This document shows, piece after piece, positions 44,194 through 53,229 of a stretch of 64,000 bases of DNA. Below the pieces are notes generated by a model that saw nothing but the letters and a program-made list of their open reading frames with translations, did not search any database and had not been told where the DNA came from. Position 1 is the stretch's first letter, and each line of letters begins with the position of its first letter. A program made the position numbers and the translations under genes. The DNA comes from Coix lacryma-jobi var. lacryma-jobi (Eukaryota; Streptophyta; Magnoliopsida; Poales; Poaceae), in the NCBI GenBank assembly GCA_009763385.1, contig CM019828.1, forward strand, positions 22,639,000 to 22,702,999, written 5' to 3'.

Positions 44194-44484
44194 GAAAACG
44201 TTCGTTTTTGAAGCAATCTTAAAAAAGGTTGCATCGATGATAGCACTCTTTGAAGAAGAGGTGCTTTTTCGATGTTTTCTGGTAAATGTAGAGGTTTGAT
44301 GACTCTTTTTTTTCGGGGGTTCTAACCTGCATTAAGGTTGTGGATGTTGCCTCGTTAAAAAACCTTACGCCACTTCGTAAGGAAAAAGAGTGCAGCTCCT
44401 TTTGTTTTTGTTACATGCACAGAAATGGAAGAAAACAAAAGTGAAACAAAAGATTACATGGTGCGAGGGCTCGCTAAGGCTCCG
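44194..44484. other. Spacer downstream of Tat integrase
   Basis: 291 bp, no gene. The minus strand is the start of the sense 3' UTR after integrase. It contains a short inverted pair CCTTACG...CGTAAGG (about 44363-44381), which could end transcription of either strand; that is a guess. Confidence 0.35.
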
Positions 44485-46683
44485 CTATGGGTAGAATTTG
44501 CGAAGGTCGTCAATGTTCCAGGTGTGAGGCAGGATGTTTCCTTCGCTGTCGGAGAGGTGGAACGAACCGGGGCGATTGCTTTCCACAATCAAGTATGGAC
44601 CTGTCCACTTGGGCTGAAATTTTCCTGCCAAGCTGGTGTTTTGTTTTCTGATGAGGACGAGGTCACCCTTCTTCAAATCTTTGGTTTTGATCTTTTTGTC
44701 TCTCCATTTTCTGGTTTCTTCTTGGTACTTACGAAGGTTGTGCACTGCGTTGCATCTTGCTTCTTCAAGTAGGTCTTTATCAAGCGGTTGGGCTTGCTCG
44801 TCAGATGCGAGGGTCGTTCTGAGCGACCCATACTTTAGTTCTTCTGGAAGCACCGCTTCTTCGCCGAACAAAAGTTTGAAAGGAGTGAATTTTGTTGCTC
44901 TGCATTCTGAGGTGTTGTGAGACCAGGTGACCGAAGGTAGTTCATCGGCCCATTTAACCTTAGGTCTACCCTGCAACTTTTTGGATATAGCTTGGAATAT
45001 TGTCGCATTGGCTCTTTCAACCAGGCCGTTGGATTGCAGGTGCCGGACGGAGGCGAAGCATAACATTGTCCCAATTTGCGCACAGAATTCTTTGAAGACC
45101 TCGCTGTCAAACTGAGTGCCATTGTCAACGGTTAGATGTTGAGGAACTCCAAAGCGACAAACTATTTGTTGCCAGAAAAACTTTTTTACTGCGAGGGAAG
45201 TGATGGAGGACAATGGCCTTGTTTCAATCCACTTTGTGAAGTATTCCACAGCTACCACCGCATAGCGAAGGTTCCCTGGAGCCGTCGGTAGTGGGCCTAC
45301 GAGGTCCATCGCCCACCTTTGCAGAGGCCAGGTTGGGCATATGAGAGTTGTAGGTGCCCCTGGAGCGTTTTGGTTTTTTGCCATCAGTTGACAACCCTCG
45401 CAATGCTTGACGATGGTTTCCGCATCTCTTAATGCTGTTGGCCAGTAGAAACCTTGCCGGAACGCTTTGCCGACTAGAGCCCTCGGGCCGTTGTGAGAAC
45501 CCTCGTGGATTAGCTTGAGAATGTTATTGCCTTCGGACTGTGACACACATTTGAGCCATGGCGAGGTTACCGAAGCTTTGTACAAGGTGTTGTCAACAAT
45601 CTTGTATCCTCGCACTCTTTGCTTTAGTCTGTTTTCTTCTTCTCTGTTGTTTGATTCATGGAGCCCCTTGATGTAGGCCATGATAGGTGCTCTCCAATCC
45701 TCGCACTGAATTGCACTGATCAGCTTGACGCTGATTTCAGAAGCTTCGAAAGCTGACCGAGTGGTAACCTCGTAGAACACATCTGGTGGAAGCTGTAACT
45801 GTTGTGCGGCTGCTTTAGCTAGGCAATCTGCCTCGCTGTTTTGAGTCCTTGATATTGATTTTACAGTTATGTCAAGGAAGAAAGATTCTAACCTTCGGAC
45901 ATATCGAAAATACTTTTGAAGCTCTGGATCTTTTGCTTTGTAGTTCTTCTCAATGTGCCCCGCAATGACTTGCGAGTCTGTATTGATGAGTGCCCTTCGG
46001 ACTGACAATGACCGTAGTTTTGAAAATGCCAGAATCACAGCTTCATATTCAGCGGAGTTGTTTGTGCATTTGAAGTCAAGCCTTCGTGCGTATCTCAGCT
46101 TCGACCCGGAAGGCGAGATTAGAATGGCCGAGGCACCGGCACCAGTTGCACCCCAGGCTCCGTCGACGTAAACAACCCAGAACTGGTCGTGTCGCGGCTC
46201 ACTAGCACGAGGGTCGGGTGTCCATTCTGCTATGAAATCAGCCAGTACCTGTGATTTGACTGCTGTTCTGCCGACGAAGGTCACAGCGTAACTGTTAAGC
46301 TCGACTGCCCATTTTGCTATTCTTCCAACTGCCTCGTTGTTTTTGAAAATGTTCTCGAGGGGGTACGACGAAGGTACGTGGATCTCGTGCGCCTGGAAAT
46401 AGTGCTTGAGCTTTCTTGATGTCATAACGACGGCGTATGCTATTTTCTCAAGCTCCGAATAATTTCTTTTGGGGCCTTCGAGGGTTTCTGAAACATAGTA
46501 GATTGGGGCTTGTCTGGTCTTGTTATTTTCGCGGAGCTCCTTGATGAGAACTGCGCTTGCTGCGTGAGGCGAAGCTGCGACGTAGAGTAACAATAAATCT
46601 CCCTTGCTTGGGCTGGTTAGGGCAGTCAGGCTGGTTAGATACTTTTCAACTCCTCGAAGGCCTTTTGCTGCTGGGGACCCCAA
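44485..46683 (-). CDS. Tat pol, RNase H - second RNase H - integrase part
   Basis: Continuation of the polyprotein, one frame shifted from the upstream part. Order (numbered from 46683): retroviral RNase H (about 30-150, ending VLADFIAEWT); a second, archaeal-type RNase H (about 168-295) with D173, E214, D236 and D286, the hallmark of the Tat lineage; integrase zinc finger H393, H397, C428, C431; and catalytic D460, D520, E556 with 60/36 spacing. It stops at TAG 44485-44487. There is no native start here; it should be translated as part of gag-pol. The break is a probable 1-base loss in an A run (plus-strand T4 at 46643-46646). Confidence 0.88.
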   Translation of the reverse strand: MGSPAAKGLRGVEKYLTSLTALTSPSKGDLLLLYVAASPHAASAVLIKELRENNKTRQAPIYYVSETLEGPKRNYSELEKIAYAVVMTSRKLKHYFQAHEIHVPSSYPLENIFKNNEAVGRIAKWAVELNSYAVTFVGRTAVKSQVLADFIAEWTPDPRASEPRHDQFWVVYVDGAWGATGAGASAILISPSGSKLRYARRLDFKCTNNSAEYEAVILAFSKLRSLSVRRALINTDSQVIAGHIEKNYKAKDPELQKYFRYVRRLESFFLDITVKSISRTQNSEADCLAKAAAQQLQLPPDVFYEVTTRSAFEASEISVKLISAIQCEDWRAPIMAYIKGLHESNNREEENRLKQRVRGYKIVDNTLYKASVTSPWLKCVSQSEGNNILKLIHEGSHNGPRALVGKAFRQGFYWPTALRDAETIVKHCEGCQLMAKNQNAPGAPTTLICPTWPLQRWAMDLVGPLPTAPGNLRYAVVAVEYFTKWIETRPLSSITSLAVKKFFWQQIVCRFGVPQHLTVDNGTQFDSEVFKEFCAQIGTMLCFASVRHLQSNGLVERANATIFQAISKKLQGRPKVKWADELPSVTWSHNTSECRATKFTPFKLLFGEEAVLPEELKYGSLRTTLASDEQAQPLDKDLLEEARCNAVHNLRKYQEETRKWRDKKIKTKDLKKGDLVLIRKQNTSLAGKFQPKWTGPYLIVESNRPGSFHLSDSEGNILPHTWNIDDLRKFYP

Positions 46684-49600
46684 TTAAATGGAGCATTGCT
46701 TCTGAGTGTTTCAAAGAAAGGTAACCCTCGCTCTGCGGATCTTGAGATGAATCTGCTAAGTGCTGCTAAGCTGCCAGAGAGACGCTGAGCTACTTTTTTG
46801 GTCGCCGGAGGTTCCATGTTCATGATGGCGTCGATCTTCTCGGGGTTAGCTTCGATTCCTCTGGCTGAGACGATGCAACCTAGCAATTTACCTTCGCTTA
46901 CCCCGAAAACGCATTTTTTTGGGTTTAGTTTCAATCCGGCGGACCGGAGGTTGCTGAACACCCTCGATAAGTCGGATATGTGGTTTTCTTTTAGTTCACT
47001 CTGGACAACCAGGTCATCAACATAGGCAGAGACAGCATGCTCATCCTTGAAAACTTTGGAGGTCATGCGAGCGAAGGTTGATCCTGCATTTTTCAAGCCT
47101 TCGGCCATTCTTCGGAAGCAAAAGGTGCCCGAGGGTGTGATAAAACTTGTCTTTTCCTCGTCTTCTTCATTCATCCAAATCTGGTGATAGCCTGAGAAGC
47201 AATCAAGGAGGGACAGCGTTTGGCAACCTGCCCCTCTGTCGACCAGGGTGCTTATGTTTGGGAGAGGGAAATCATCCTTCGGACAAGCTTTGTTCAAGCA
47301 AGTGAAATCCACGCACATTCGCCATTTTTTGTTCTTCTTTTGGACTAGAACCACATTTGAGAGCCAAGTTGGGTATTTGACCGGGCGAATGACGCCTGCG
47401 TCCAAAAGCCTTTTTACCTCAGCCTTCGCTGCCTCCTTTCTTTCTTCTGACATTTTGCGAAGCTTTTGTTTGATTGGGCGATAGCCTGTTTTGATGTTCA
47501 GGCTATGCTCAATCATTGATCTGTTGACTCCTTTTAGGTCCTCTGCGGACCAAGCGAAGGTGTCAGAATTTTCTCTGAGGAAGTTAACGAGGTTGCCTTC
47601 TGATTGGGGGTCTAGATTGGCTGAGATGAGCACCTTTCTTTCGGCGTTACCCTCGAAGAGTGGGACTTGTTTGGTTTCCTCCTTTGGCGCTGCCTTCACT
47701 CTGTCATTACAGACTTCACCCTCGTTTCTGATGTCGGGGGTTTGAGGTTTTGACAAATTGTGTACATTCCGTTGCCCTGGAGCTACGTTTCCTTCAGCTG
47801 CCCTTGCAATGTCTTGGTCCCCAAATACTGCAACCACACCCTTTGGAGCGGGAAGCTTCATGCATAGGTAAGCGGGATGGATGACAGCATTGAATGCGTT
47901 TGTGACCCCTCGGCCAAAAATGGCATTGTATGGATAGAACATGTCGACGACATCGAAGGTGATGTGCTCAGTTCTGCAGTTCATTTGATCGCCGAAAGTC
48001 ACAGGCAAGGATATTTTGCCAACCGCTCTCACTTGTTGTCCGCCGAAGCCGTATAGGGGGTTGTCAGCGGGTTGCAGGAGGTTTCTATCGAGCTTCATGC
48101 TGTCGAAGGTTGAGGCGAATAAGATGTCAGCGGAGCTTCCTGTATCAACCAAGATTTTGGTGACAGTCCACCCAGCGAGGTTGGTTTCGATCACCATAGC
48201 ATCGGTGTGAGGGTAATCTCTCAGCTTCATGTCGCTGGAATCGAAGGTTATGGGGATGTGAGACCAACGACCGAATCTGTGGGGTCCTTCGACGGCCACG
48301 TGGTGAACTCGTCTGGCATGTTCCTTCCTCTGCCGTTTATTACCATGGTCCTCATTTGAACCTCCGGTGATAGCTAGAATCACACCGAAGGTTGATGTTG
48401 GATTGTTGATGGTTGTTTGGCTCTGGGCTTCGGCTTTGACAGGCTGGGGTGCTGGTAAAGCGGGAATTGGCGGTGGCGGTGGCAGAGCGTTGCTGGTTTG
48501 GTGGGTTGTTGGAATTTGGTTTTGGGGGGTTGTTGGGTATGTGACTGTGTATGGAGTGTTTTGGCATTGTGGGATTGTTGTTGCCTGGTAGGGGGCTTGG
48601 CTGAAGTGTGGGTGGTGGGGGTAAATGGGTTGTTGCGAGGGTAGGCCATAGTTTACAGGGGTGTAATGGAATTGGGTATTTGAAGGGTGGAAGCTTGGTT
48701 TCCTGGTGTGGTGGATGGTTCGGGTGTCTGACGAAACAGCTTTCCTGGATTCCTGGTATTCTTTTCCCTTGGCGAAGCATTCACATTGCTTTGTTGTGTG
48801 TCCCTTTCCGAGACCACAGAAGTGACAATACATTTTAGCGGGATCTCGTTGCTGGTTCCGCTGATTCGGCGGGGGTGGCAAACCCTGAGAGGCTTGGTTG
48901 CTTGGAGGTTGAGCGTCCCGTCTTTGATCCTCGTGATTTGTTGCTTTGTTGATTGCACCAACGTTGCTTTGCTCTTGGCGAGGGTTGCTTTCCCTTGTTT
49001 GAGGCCTCGGCTGTGGCTTCAGTTGTGAGCGCCGAGCGTCAGACTTCGCTCTGAAGTCCATGTCTGCTCTGCAATATCGTTCCATTGTTTCGTGTAACTC
49101 CTCGATTGAATTCGCTGGCTTCCTGGCAAACTTTGATGAGCATGGGCCTGGACGCAGGCCACTGACTGCGGCGAGGATTACAGCTTCGTCGGATATCCCT
49201 GGAGTTCTTGCTCTAATTTGGATGAACCTTCGCCAGTAGTCTTGAAGCGGTTCTCGCTCCTCTTGCTTGCAATTGAACAAATCGATGGGGTTCGAAGGGG
49301 CTGGTGTTATGCCTTTGAAGTTTGTGCAGAGCCTGTCTCTGAGGTAGGCCCAGGAATCCATGGTGCCGGGGCGAAGGTTGTTGTACCAAGTTTGCGCGAT
49401 GTCGCGCAAGATAATGACAAAAGATTTTGCCATTGTTGCTTCGTCTCCTCCTGCCGCGGCGACTGCCGCCTCATAGCTCATTATGAACTGGCGAGGGTCG
49501 GAAAGCCCGTCGTAACGAGGTAAGTTTTGTGGGTTGTAGCATGGAGGCCAGGGTTGAGTTTGGAGTATCTGGGAGAGGGGTGACCGCGGGTCATAGGGCA

Positions 49601-50174
49601 TTTGGTGTTGCTGAGGTCTTCTATGGATGCGGAGGTTTTGCTCTCTCTCATCTGGGTAAAGTTGGTGAAAGTTTTGCTGTCTCATTGGGTAAGTCTCTTG
49701 GAGTGGCGGTGGTGGGGGTGGTGGATGGCAAAGGTTGTCTCGAACTTGCTCCTCATTTTCCTCCTGCAGCGGGGGCATATCCTCGTCGTTCCAGCCCTCT
49801 GCCTCGGCCTCAGCCGCGGCGAGGGACTCTTCCATTTGGCGAAGCTGCTCCCTGGCCTCGTCTGCCTTCTGCCTGATGGCGCGCAGCCGATTGTGCTTCT
49901 CTAGTTGGTCCAGACGCCGCTTCTTCTCCTGCAGCTCAGCCTGAAGGCTTTCGAGGGCCTCGAGGCCCAACTCCTCTTCGTCTACTCCCTCTCCCTCCTC
50001 GGGGGTGTGAGGGTGCGACACGGTCCGGACTTGAGGGCCCGGGACCTCCGCGTCCGGGGTGACATCCTGCGCCCTTGAGGGTTCTGGTATCTCCTCAGCA
50101 GGTGGGACCACCGTCGCCGTCTCTCTAGCCGTGCGAAGGTCTCTGGTGGTGTTGGTTCGCCTGTTCCCCGCCAT
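46635..50174 (-). CDS. Tat gag - protease - reverse transcriptase part
   Basis: 1,179 codons from the first ATG after the primer site (50172-50174, MAGNRRTNTTRD). A longer open frame reaching into the LTR was not used. Gag has a coiled coil (about 65-125), a capsid region (about 205-390) and a CCHC-like knuckle with C450, C453, H459 and C464. Protease has DTGSS at 677-681. Reverse transcriptase (about 905-1105) has YVDDL at 1051-1055 and is followed by the thumb/connection. The frame ends at a TAA (46635-46637) a few codons after a homopolymer slip. Reading continues as RNase H in the neighbouring frame, so the element is probably dead unless the slip is a sequencing error. Confidence 0.88.
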   Translation of the reverse strand: MAGNRRTNTTRDLRTARETATVVPPAEEIPEPSRAQDVTPDAEVPGPQVRTVSHPHTPEEGEGVDEEELGLEALESLQAELQEKKRRLDQLEKHNRLRAIRQKADEAREQLRQMEESLAAAEAEAEGWNDEDMPPLQEENEEQVRDNLCHPPPPPPPLQETYPMRQQNFHQLYPDEREQNLRIHRRPQQHQMPYDPRSPLSQILQTQPWPPCYNPQNLPRYDGLSDPRQFIMSYEAAVAAAGGDEATMAKSFVIILRDIAQTWYNNLRPGTMDSWAYLRDRLCTNFKGITPAPSNPIDLFNCKQEEREPLQDYWRRFIQIRARTPGISDEAVILAAVSGLRPGPCSSKFARKPANSIEELHETMERYCRADMDFRAKSDARRSQLKPQPRPQTRESNPRQEQSNVGAINKATNHEDQRRDAQPPSNQASQGLPPPPNQRNQQRDPAKMYCHFCGLGKGHTTKQCECFAKGKEYQESRKAVSSDTRTIHHTRKPSFHPSNTQFHYTPVNYGLPSQQPIYPHHPHFSQAPYQATTIPQCQNTPYTVTYPTTPQNQIPTTHQTSNALPPPPPIPALPAPQPVKAEAQSQTTINNPTSTFGVILAITGGSNEDHGNKRQRKEHARRVHHVAVEGPHRFGRWSHIPITFDSSDMKLRDYPHTDAMVIETNLAGWTVTKILVDTGSSADILFASTFDSMKLDRNLLQPADNPLYGFGGQQVRAVGKISLPVTFGDQMNCRTEHITFDVVDMFYPYNAIFGRGVTNAFNAVIHPAYLCMKLPAPKGVVAVFGDQDIARAAEGNVAPGQRNVHNLSKPQTPDIRNEGEVCNDRVKAAPKEETKQVPLFEGNAERKVLISANLDPQSEGNLVNFLRENSDTFAWSAEDLKGVNRSMIEHSLNIKTGYRPIKQKLRKMSEERKEAAKAEVKRLLDAGVIRPVKYPTWLSNVVLVQKKNKKWRMCVDFTCLNKACPKDDFPLPNISTLVDRGAGCQTLSLLDCFSGYHQIWMNEEDEEKTSFITPSGTFCFRRMAEGLKNAGSTFARMTSKVFKDEHAVSAYVDDLVVQSELKENHISDLSRVFSNLRSAGLKLNPKKCVFGVSEGKLLGCIVSARGIEANPEKIDAIMNMEPPATKKVAQRLSGSLAALSRFISRSAERGLPFFETLRSNAPFNWGPQQQKAFEELKSI

Positions 50175-50190
50175 CTCGAACTTTCGTAGT

Positions 50191-50209
50191 CCCCACGGAC
50201 GGCGCCAAC
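50191..50209 (-). other. Primer-binding site, Tat element
   Basis: Minus strand GTTGGCGCCGTCCGTGGGG immediately after the 5' LTR end CCAACA. The GGCGCCGTC core is usual for Tat/Athila-type elements. Confidence 0.75.
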
Positions 50210-50847
50210 TGTTGGACCGCGCTTGCTCCCCTTCGCTCTCGCGCGAGGGAAAGGCGAAGGTGGCCAAGCGTCGAAGGCAGAAAATGAAGGTAAGGGAAAC
50301 AAAGACTATTATCGTGGCTCTCTTCCCCAGAAAAATCGTCCCCCTTACACTGTTCACCCCTTGGTATTTATAGGGAACACCAAGGGTCACAGGACTAATT
50401 ACGAAAGGGTACAACAAAGATTCCCTGCCTCTACGCAGAGGGGGGGGCAAAGCAGTAAAAACACGGTTGCAGTGGAAACCCTAATCAGCCTTCCCTCTGT
50501 GCGCCGCCACTCGGTCTTGCCCACCTTCGGGGGCAGACGCAAAAATTTGACCTTCGACTCTGCTCGCCCTCGAGCCAGCGTCCTTCCGTCGCCTCGCCGA
50601 AACCTTCGCTTCAAGCAAATTGGCCTCGCAAGGCGAGCGAGGGTCTCCCGCCTGGTTGTCGTCGAGTCAACCTACAGAGAATTACAAAAAAGCCTCGGGG
50701 GTCGGATCCGTGGCGAGGGTTAGGAAACGGGTCCGAGGGGTTGAGTCCCTTGAGGAAAAGGGGCGAGCGGGGACGCGTGGATCATGCGAAGGTCATTTTT
50801 TCCTGCGCTCTGTGTGGTGCCGCTGCCGAGGGTCCTCACCCCCAACA
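50210..50847 (-). repeat. Tat element LTR (5' LTR in sense orientation)
   Basis: 638 bp, TGTTGGACCGCGC...CCCCCAACA, followed by GTGCT. It differs from 11898-12543 by about five substitutions and shorter G and A runs. Confidence 0.93.
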
Positions 50848-52974
50848 GTGCTTATGTGAGATACACAGGAAATTAGTTCATGGGTGAATGAGCAATGAAG
50901 GAGCTTATTGCATATGAGACATGACATGGAGTCATATGGCTAAGATGGTGAAGATCAAGGCAAGACTTGGCTTGATGGCCCGATTGTGAAGGTGAAGGGC
51001 AAGTTGGAGGCTTTGAAGCCGTTGGTACCGAGTGTCGGGAGGCTTGAGCAAAGACTTGGCGCCGATGGACAAAAGCAATGGTGAAGAGCAAGTGAAGTCA
51101 AGATCGATGGACTATGGAGGCCATGTGATGATATGAAGTGGATCATATCATTTGGTGATATGGTTGGTGCATGTGTTGCATCAACATCGGAGGAAATGGA
51201 ATGGAATGCACAAGGCAAAGGTATAATTTGGAGGGCATTTCTTTTCACCGGTCTAAGGTTGAGTAGAGAAGAAATAGACCGGGTTTAGGATAGATAGCCG
51301 TACTATAAAGAGGGGAAATCTTTTGGTTGCAACGGTTATCTATTGCCACTAAGTGTGAGTTTCATATGCATATGCATTGCGCTTAGTGACATGGTGAGAT
51401 GGATGAGTTAACCCCAAAAATCTTTATGAAATTGCTAACTTTAGTGCCAAATTGATTTGGTAATTTGTGGGAAAGTTAGCACATTTAAAAGGGTTAAAAA
51501 GTTAGAACATGGAGCTGGTAGTGCGCCTAACAGAGAAGGTCCAGCTGGAATAATATTCGGCCCTAGCCGAATATTATGTTCGGACCGGTCCATTTTTGGT
51601 GGTCCGTTTTCGTCTTATAAGAAAGAGTCGTTCTCGAATATTTTCTTGGCCCTAGCTGGATATTCCGGTTAGTATCAACTCAGCTTAGTTCGCGTGGACA
51701 GTGAGCCTTTGGTTGAATATTTTCTCAGCCCTACCCGGATATTCTGGTTCAGCTGAGATCTATTCGCCCAACGGTCATATGCATGAGCAGAGGGGATTTA
51801 GGGGTGTTCAGTCCTCTTCTTCCTTACCACTTTTCCCCATTCTTGCTCTTGGTGAGCTAGGGTTCATCCCTCTCCTTCTCTCCATTGCTATGAGATGAAA
51901 TTTCTTGGAGAAATTGAGTGCCCTTTGTGGGTGTGGATGAGAGAGTGAAGATCCACCTCTTCCCCTTCCTCTCCCTCTCAAGCTTGGTGCTAATTTGAGT
52001 GAGGGATTGAGAGCCTAGTGTGTGTGCATTTGAGGATTTGCATTTGGTGGCACTAGGTAATCTTTGTGATTGGGGATTTCTTATTACTCTTGGTGATTGC
52101 CATCACCTAGACGGTTTGGTGGATTGTGTCTCCGTTGTGAAGCCCACGTGGTGATTGTGTGTGGCTCCGGAGAAGGATTTGTGAGGGTGTGTTGTGCTCG
52201 CCCCGCGGGGATCGCGAAGAGCAACTCTAGTGGATTGCGCATGTCATTGAGTTACCCTCACTTGTGGGTGAGTTCTTGCGGTGCTCGAGTGTCGAGCTAG
52301 GTGTGGTGCCTATTAGCCGCCGAACTACCAAGTGTGTGGTCGACACAACGGGGACTAGCTTGGTGGCAACCAAGTGAACCTCGGGAGAAAAATCACCGTG
52401 TCAACTTCGTGTTCATCTTCTCGGTGGTTTGCAAACTCCATTCTCTAGCTTGTATTTATTTGTTCATATATATACTTGTGCTAGTATAGATTGCTCTTGT
52501 GCTTCTAGTTAGCTTGTGTAGCTTGCTAGTTACCTTCCTTGCTTGTGTAGCATAGAAGTTGATCTCGTGAGTGACTAGTTGACTTGTAGTCTTGCTAGTC
52601 ACATTGCTTAGTTTGTGTAGCTAAGTTGAGCTCTCTAATTTGGTTTATGTGGCCTTGTTATTGAGCATTGCTAGTGAGCTTAGGCTTTGTGCTTTTGCTT
52701 AGTAGCATGTGTAGGAGCTCCCCGATTGATTGAGTACTAGTTGCTTAGGTTTGTGTAACCTTGCAAGCTAGAATTATTTAGGTGAGCTTTAGCTAGCCCG
52801 ACACCCTATTTGCTTTGTTTAGGATCTTTTGTAAGGTGTCATAGAGTATAAGTAGAGGGGTGTAGTCTTGGCTAGACCGATAGTTTTAATTCCGCATTTG
52901 TTTCGATTAGCTAACGCGATTATTTTTAGAAAGGACTATTCACCACCCCTCTAGTTCGCCATCTCGACCCTACA
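50848..52974 (+). repeat. Solo LTR, right 2.1 kb
   Basis: Continuation of the LTR that begins at 11838; ends ...CATCTCGACCCTACA and is followed by GGCGC (52975-52979). The whole unit (about 2.18 kb without the insertion and the extra GTGCT) starts TG, ends CA and has a 5-bp target duplication, but no second LTR or internal domain, so it is a solo LTR. Internal features are repeated GAATATT/GGCCCTAG motifs (51555-51740), a GATAGCCGTACTATAAAGAG phrase (51292-51311) shared with 53230-54862, and TTGTGTAGC-type short repeats (52500-52760). No gene is seen in it. Confidence 0.82.
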
Positions 52975-53031
52975 GGCGCCACCACAGCCTGAAGCTGACA
53001 CACGGGATGAGCGCTCGCTTGATTCGGCCAT
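52975..53031 (-). pseudogene. GRF zinc-finger protein, 5' part of exon 1
   Basis: Start ATG at 53029-53031, then AESSERSSRVSASGCGGA, ending exactly at the GGCGC target duplication. It joins in frame to the fragment at 11668-11832 (one duplication copy kept): 19 + 55 codons in exon 1, then exon 2. The upstream leader (53032-53229) lies partly inside the right inverted-repeat arm. Confidence 0.75.
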
Positions 53032-53060
53032 GGCGCCAAGCGCGACGAAGCAGCAGCAGT

Positions 53061-53229
53061 GCCGCCCAACTTCCTCACAGCCGCCGCAAACCCTAACTCG
53101 TCGGTGCGTCGGTCGCCGTGATTGTGCGCAAGATTAGGGTGAGGGAGAGACGGGAAAGGAGGGGGAAGGAGATGTATTTGAGGCAGGGCTGCCTGACGGG
53201 TGGGCCTGGGCCACGCCGAAAGGCCACGA
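53061..53229 (-). repeat. Right arm of long terminal inverted repeat, truncated; GRF gene 5' region
   Basis: Inverted copy of about 10650-10819. It carries the GRF gene leader, including TTAGGGTTTGCGGCGGCTG and a CT-rich tract on the minus strand. It is cut at 53229 by insertion of another LTR, so the outer end of this arm is not found in the window. Confidence 0.65.

Larger units (their letters stand above)
11898..50847 (-). mobile_element. Tat-lineage Ty3/gypsy LTR retrotransposon, interrupted by a Tekay array
   Basis: Bounded by LTRs (TGTTGG...CCAACA) and an exact GTGCT duplication (11893-11897 and 50848-50852). Sense strand is minus: 5' LTR 50847-50210, primer-binding site, gag-protease-RT, RNase H, a second RNase H, integrase, tandem repeats, an antisense gene, and 3' LTR 12543-11898. 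The second RNase H, the GGCGCCGTC-type primer site and the antisense Transposase_28-like gene are all Tat-lineage traits. Without the inserted Tekay array it is about 12.2 kb. The two LTRs differ by a handful of substitutions plus run-length changes, more than the Tekay LTRs differ from each other, which fits its being the older insertion. Confidence 0.92.

Noticed and set aside
50175..50450. N-terminal extension of Tat gag into the LTR
   Set aside because: The frame is open by chance across the primer site and LTR; the first ATG after the primer-binding site (50174) is the reasonable start.
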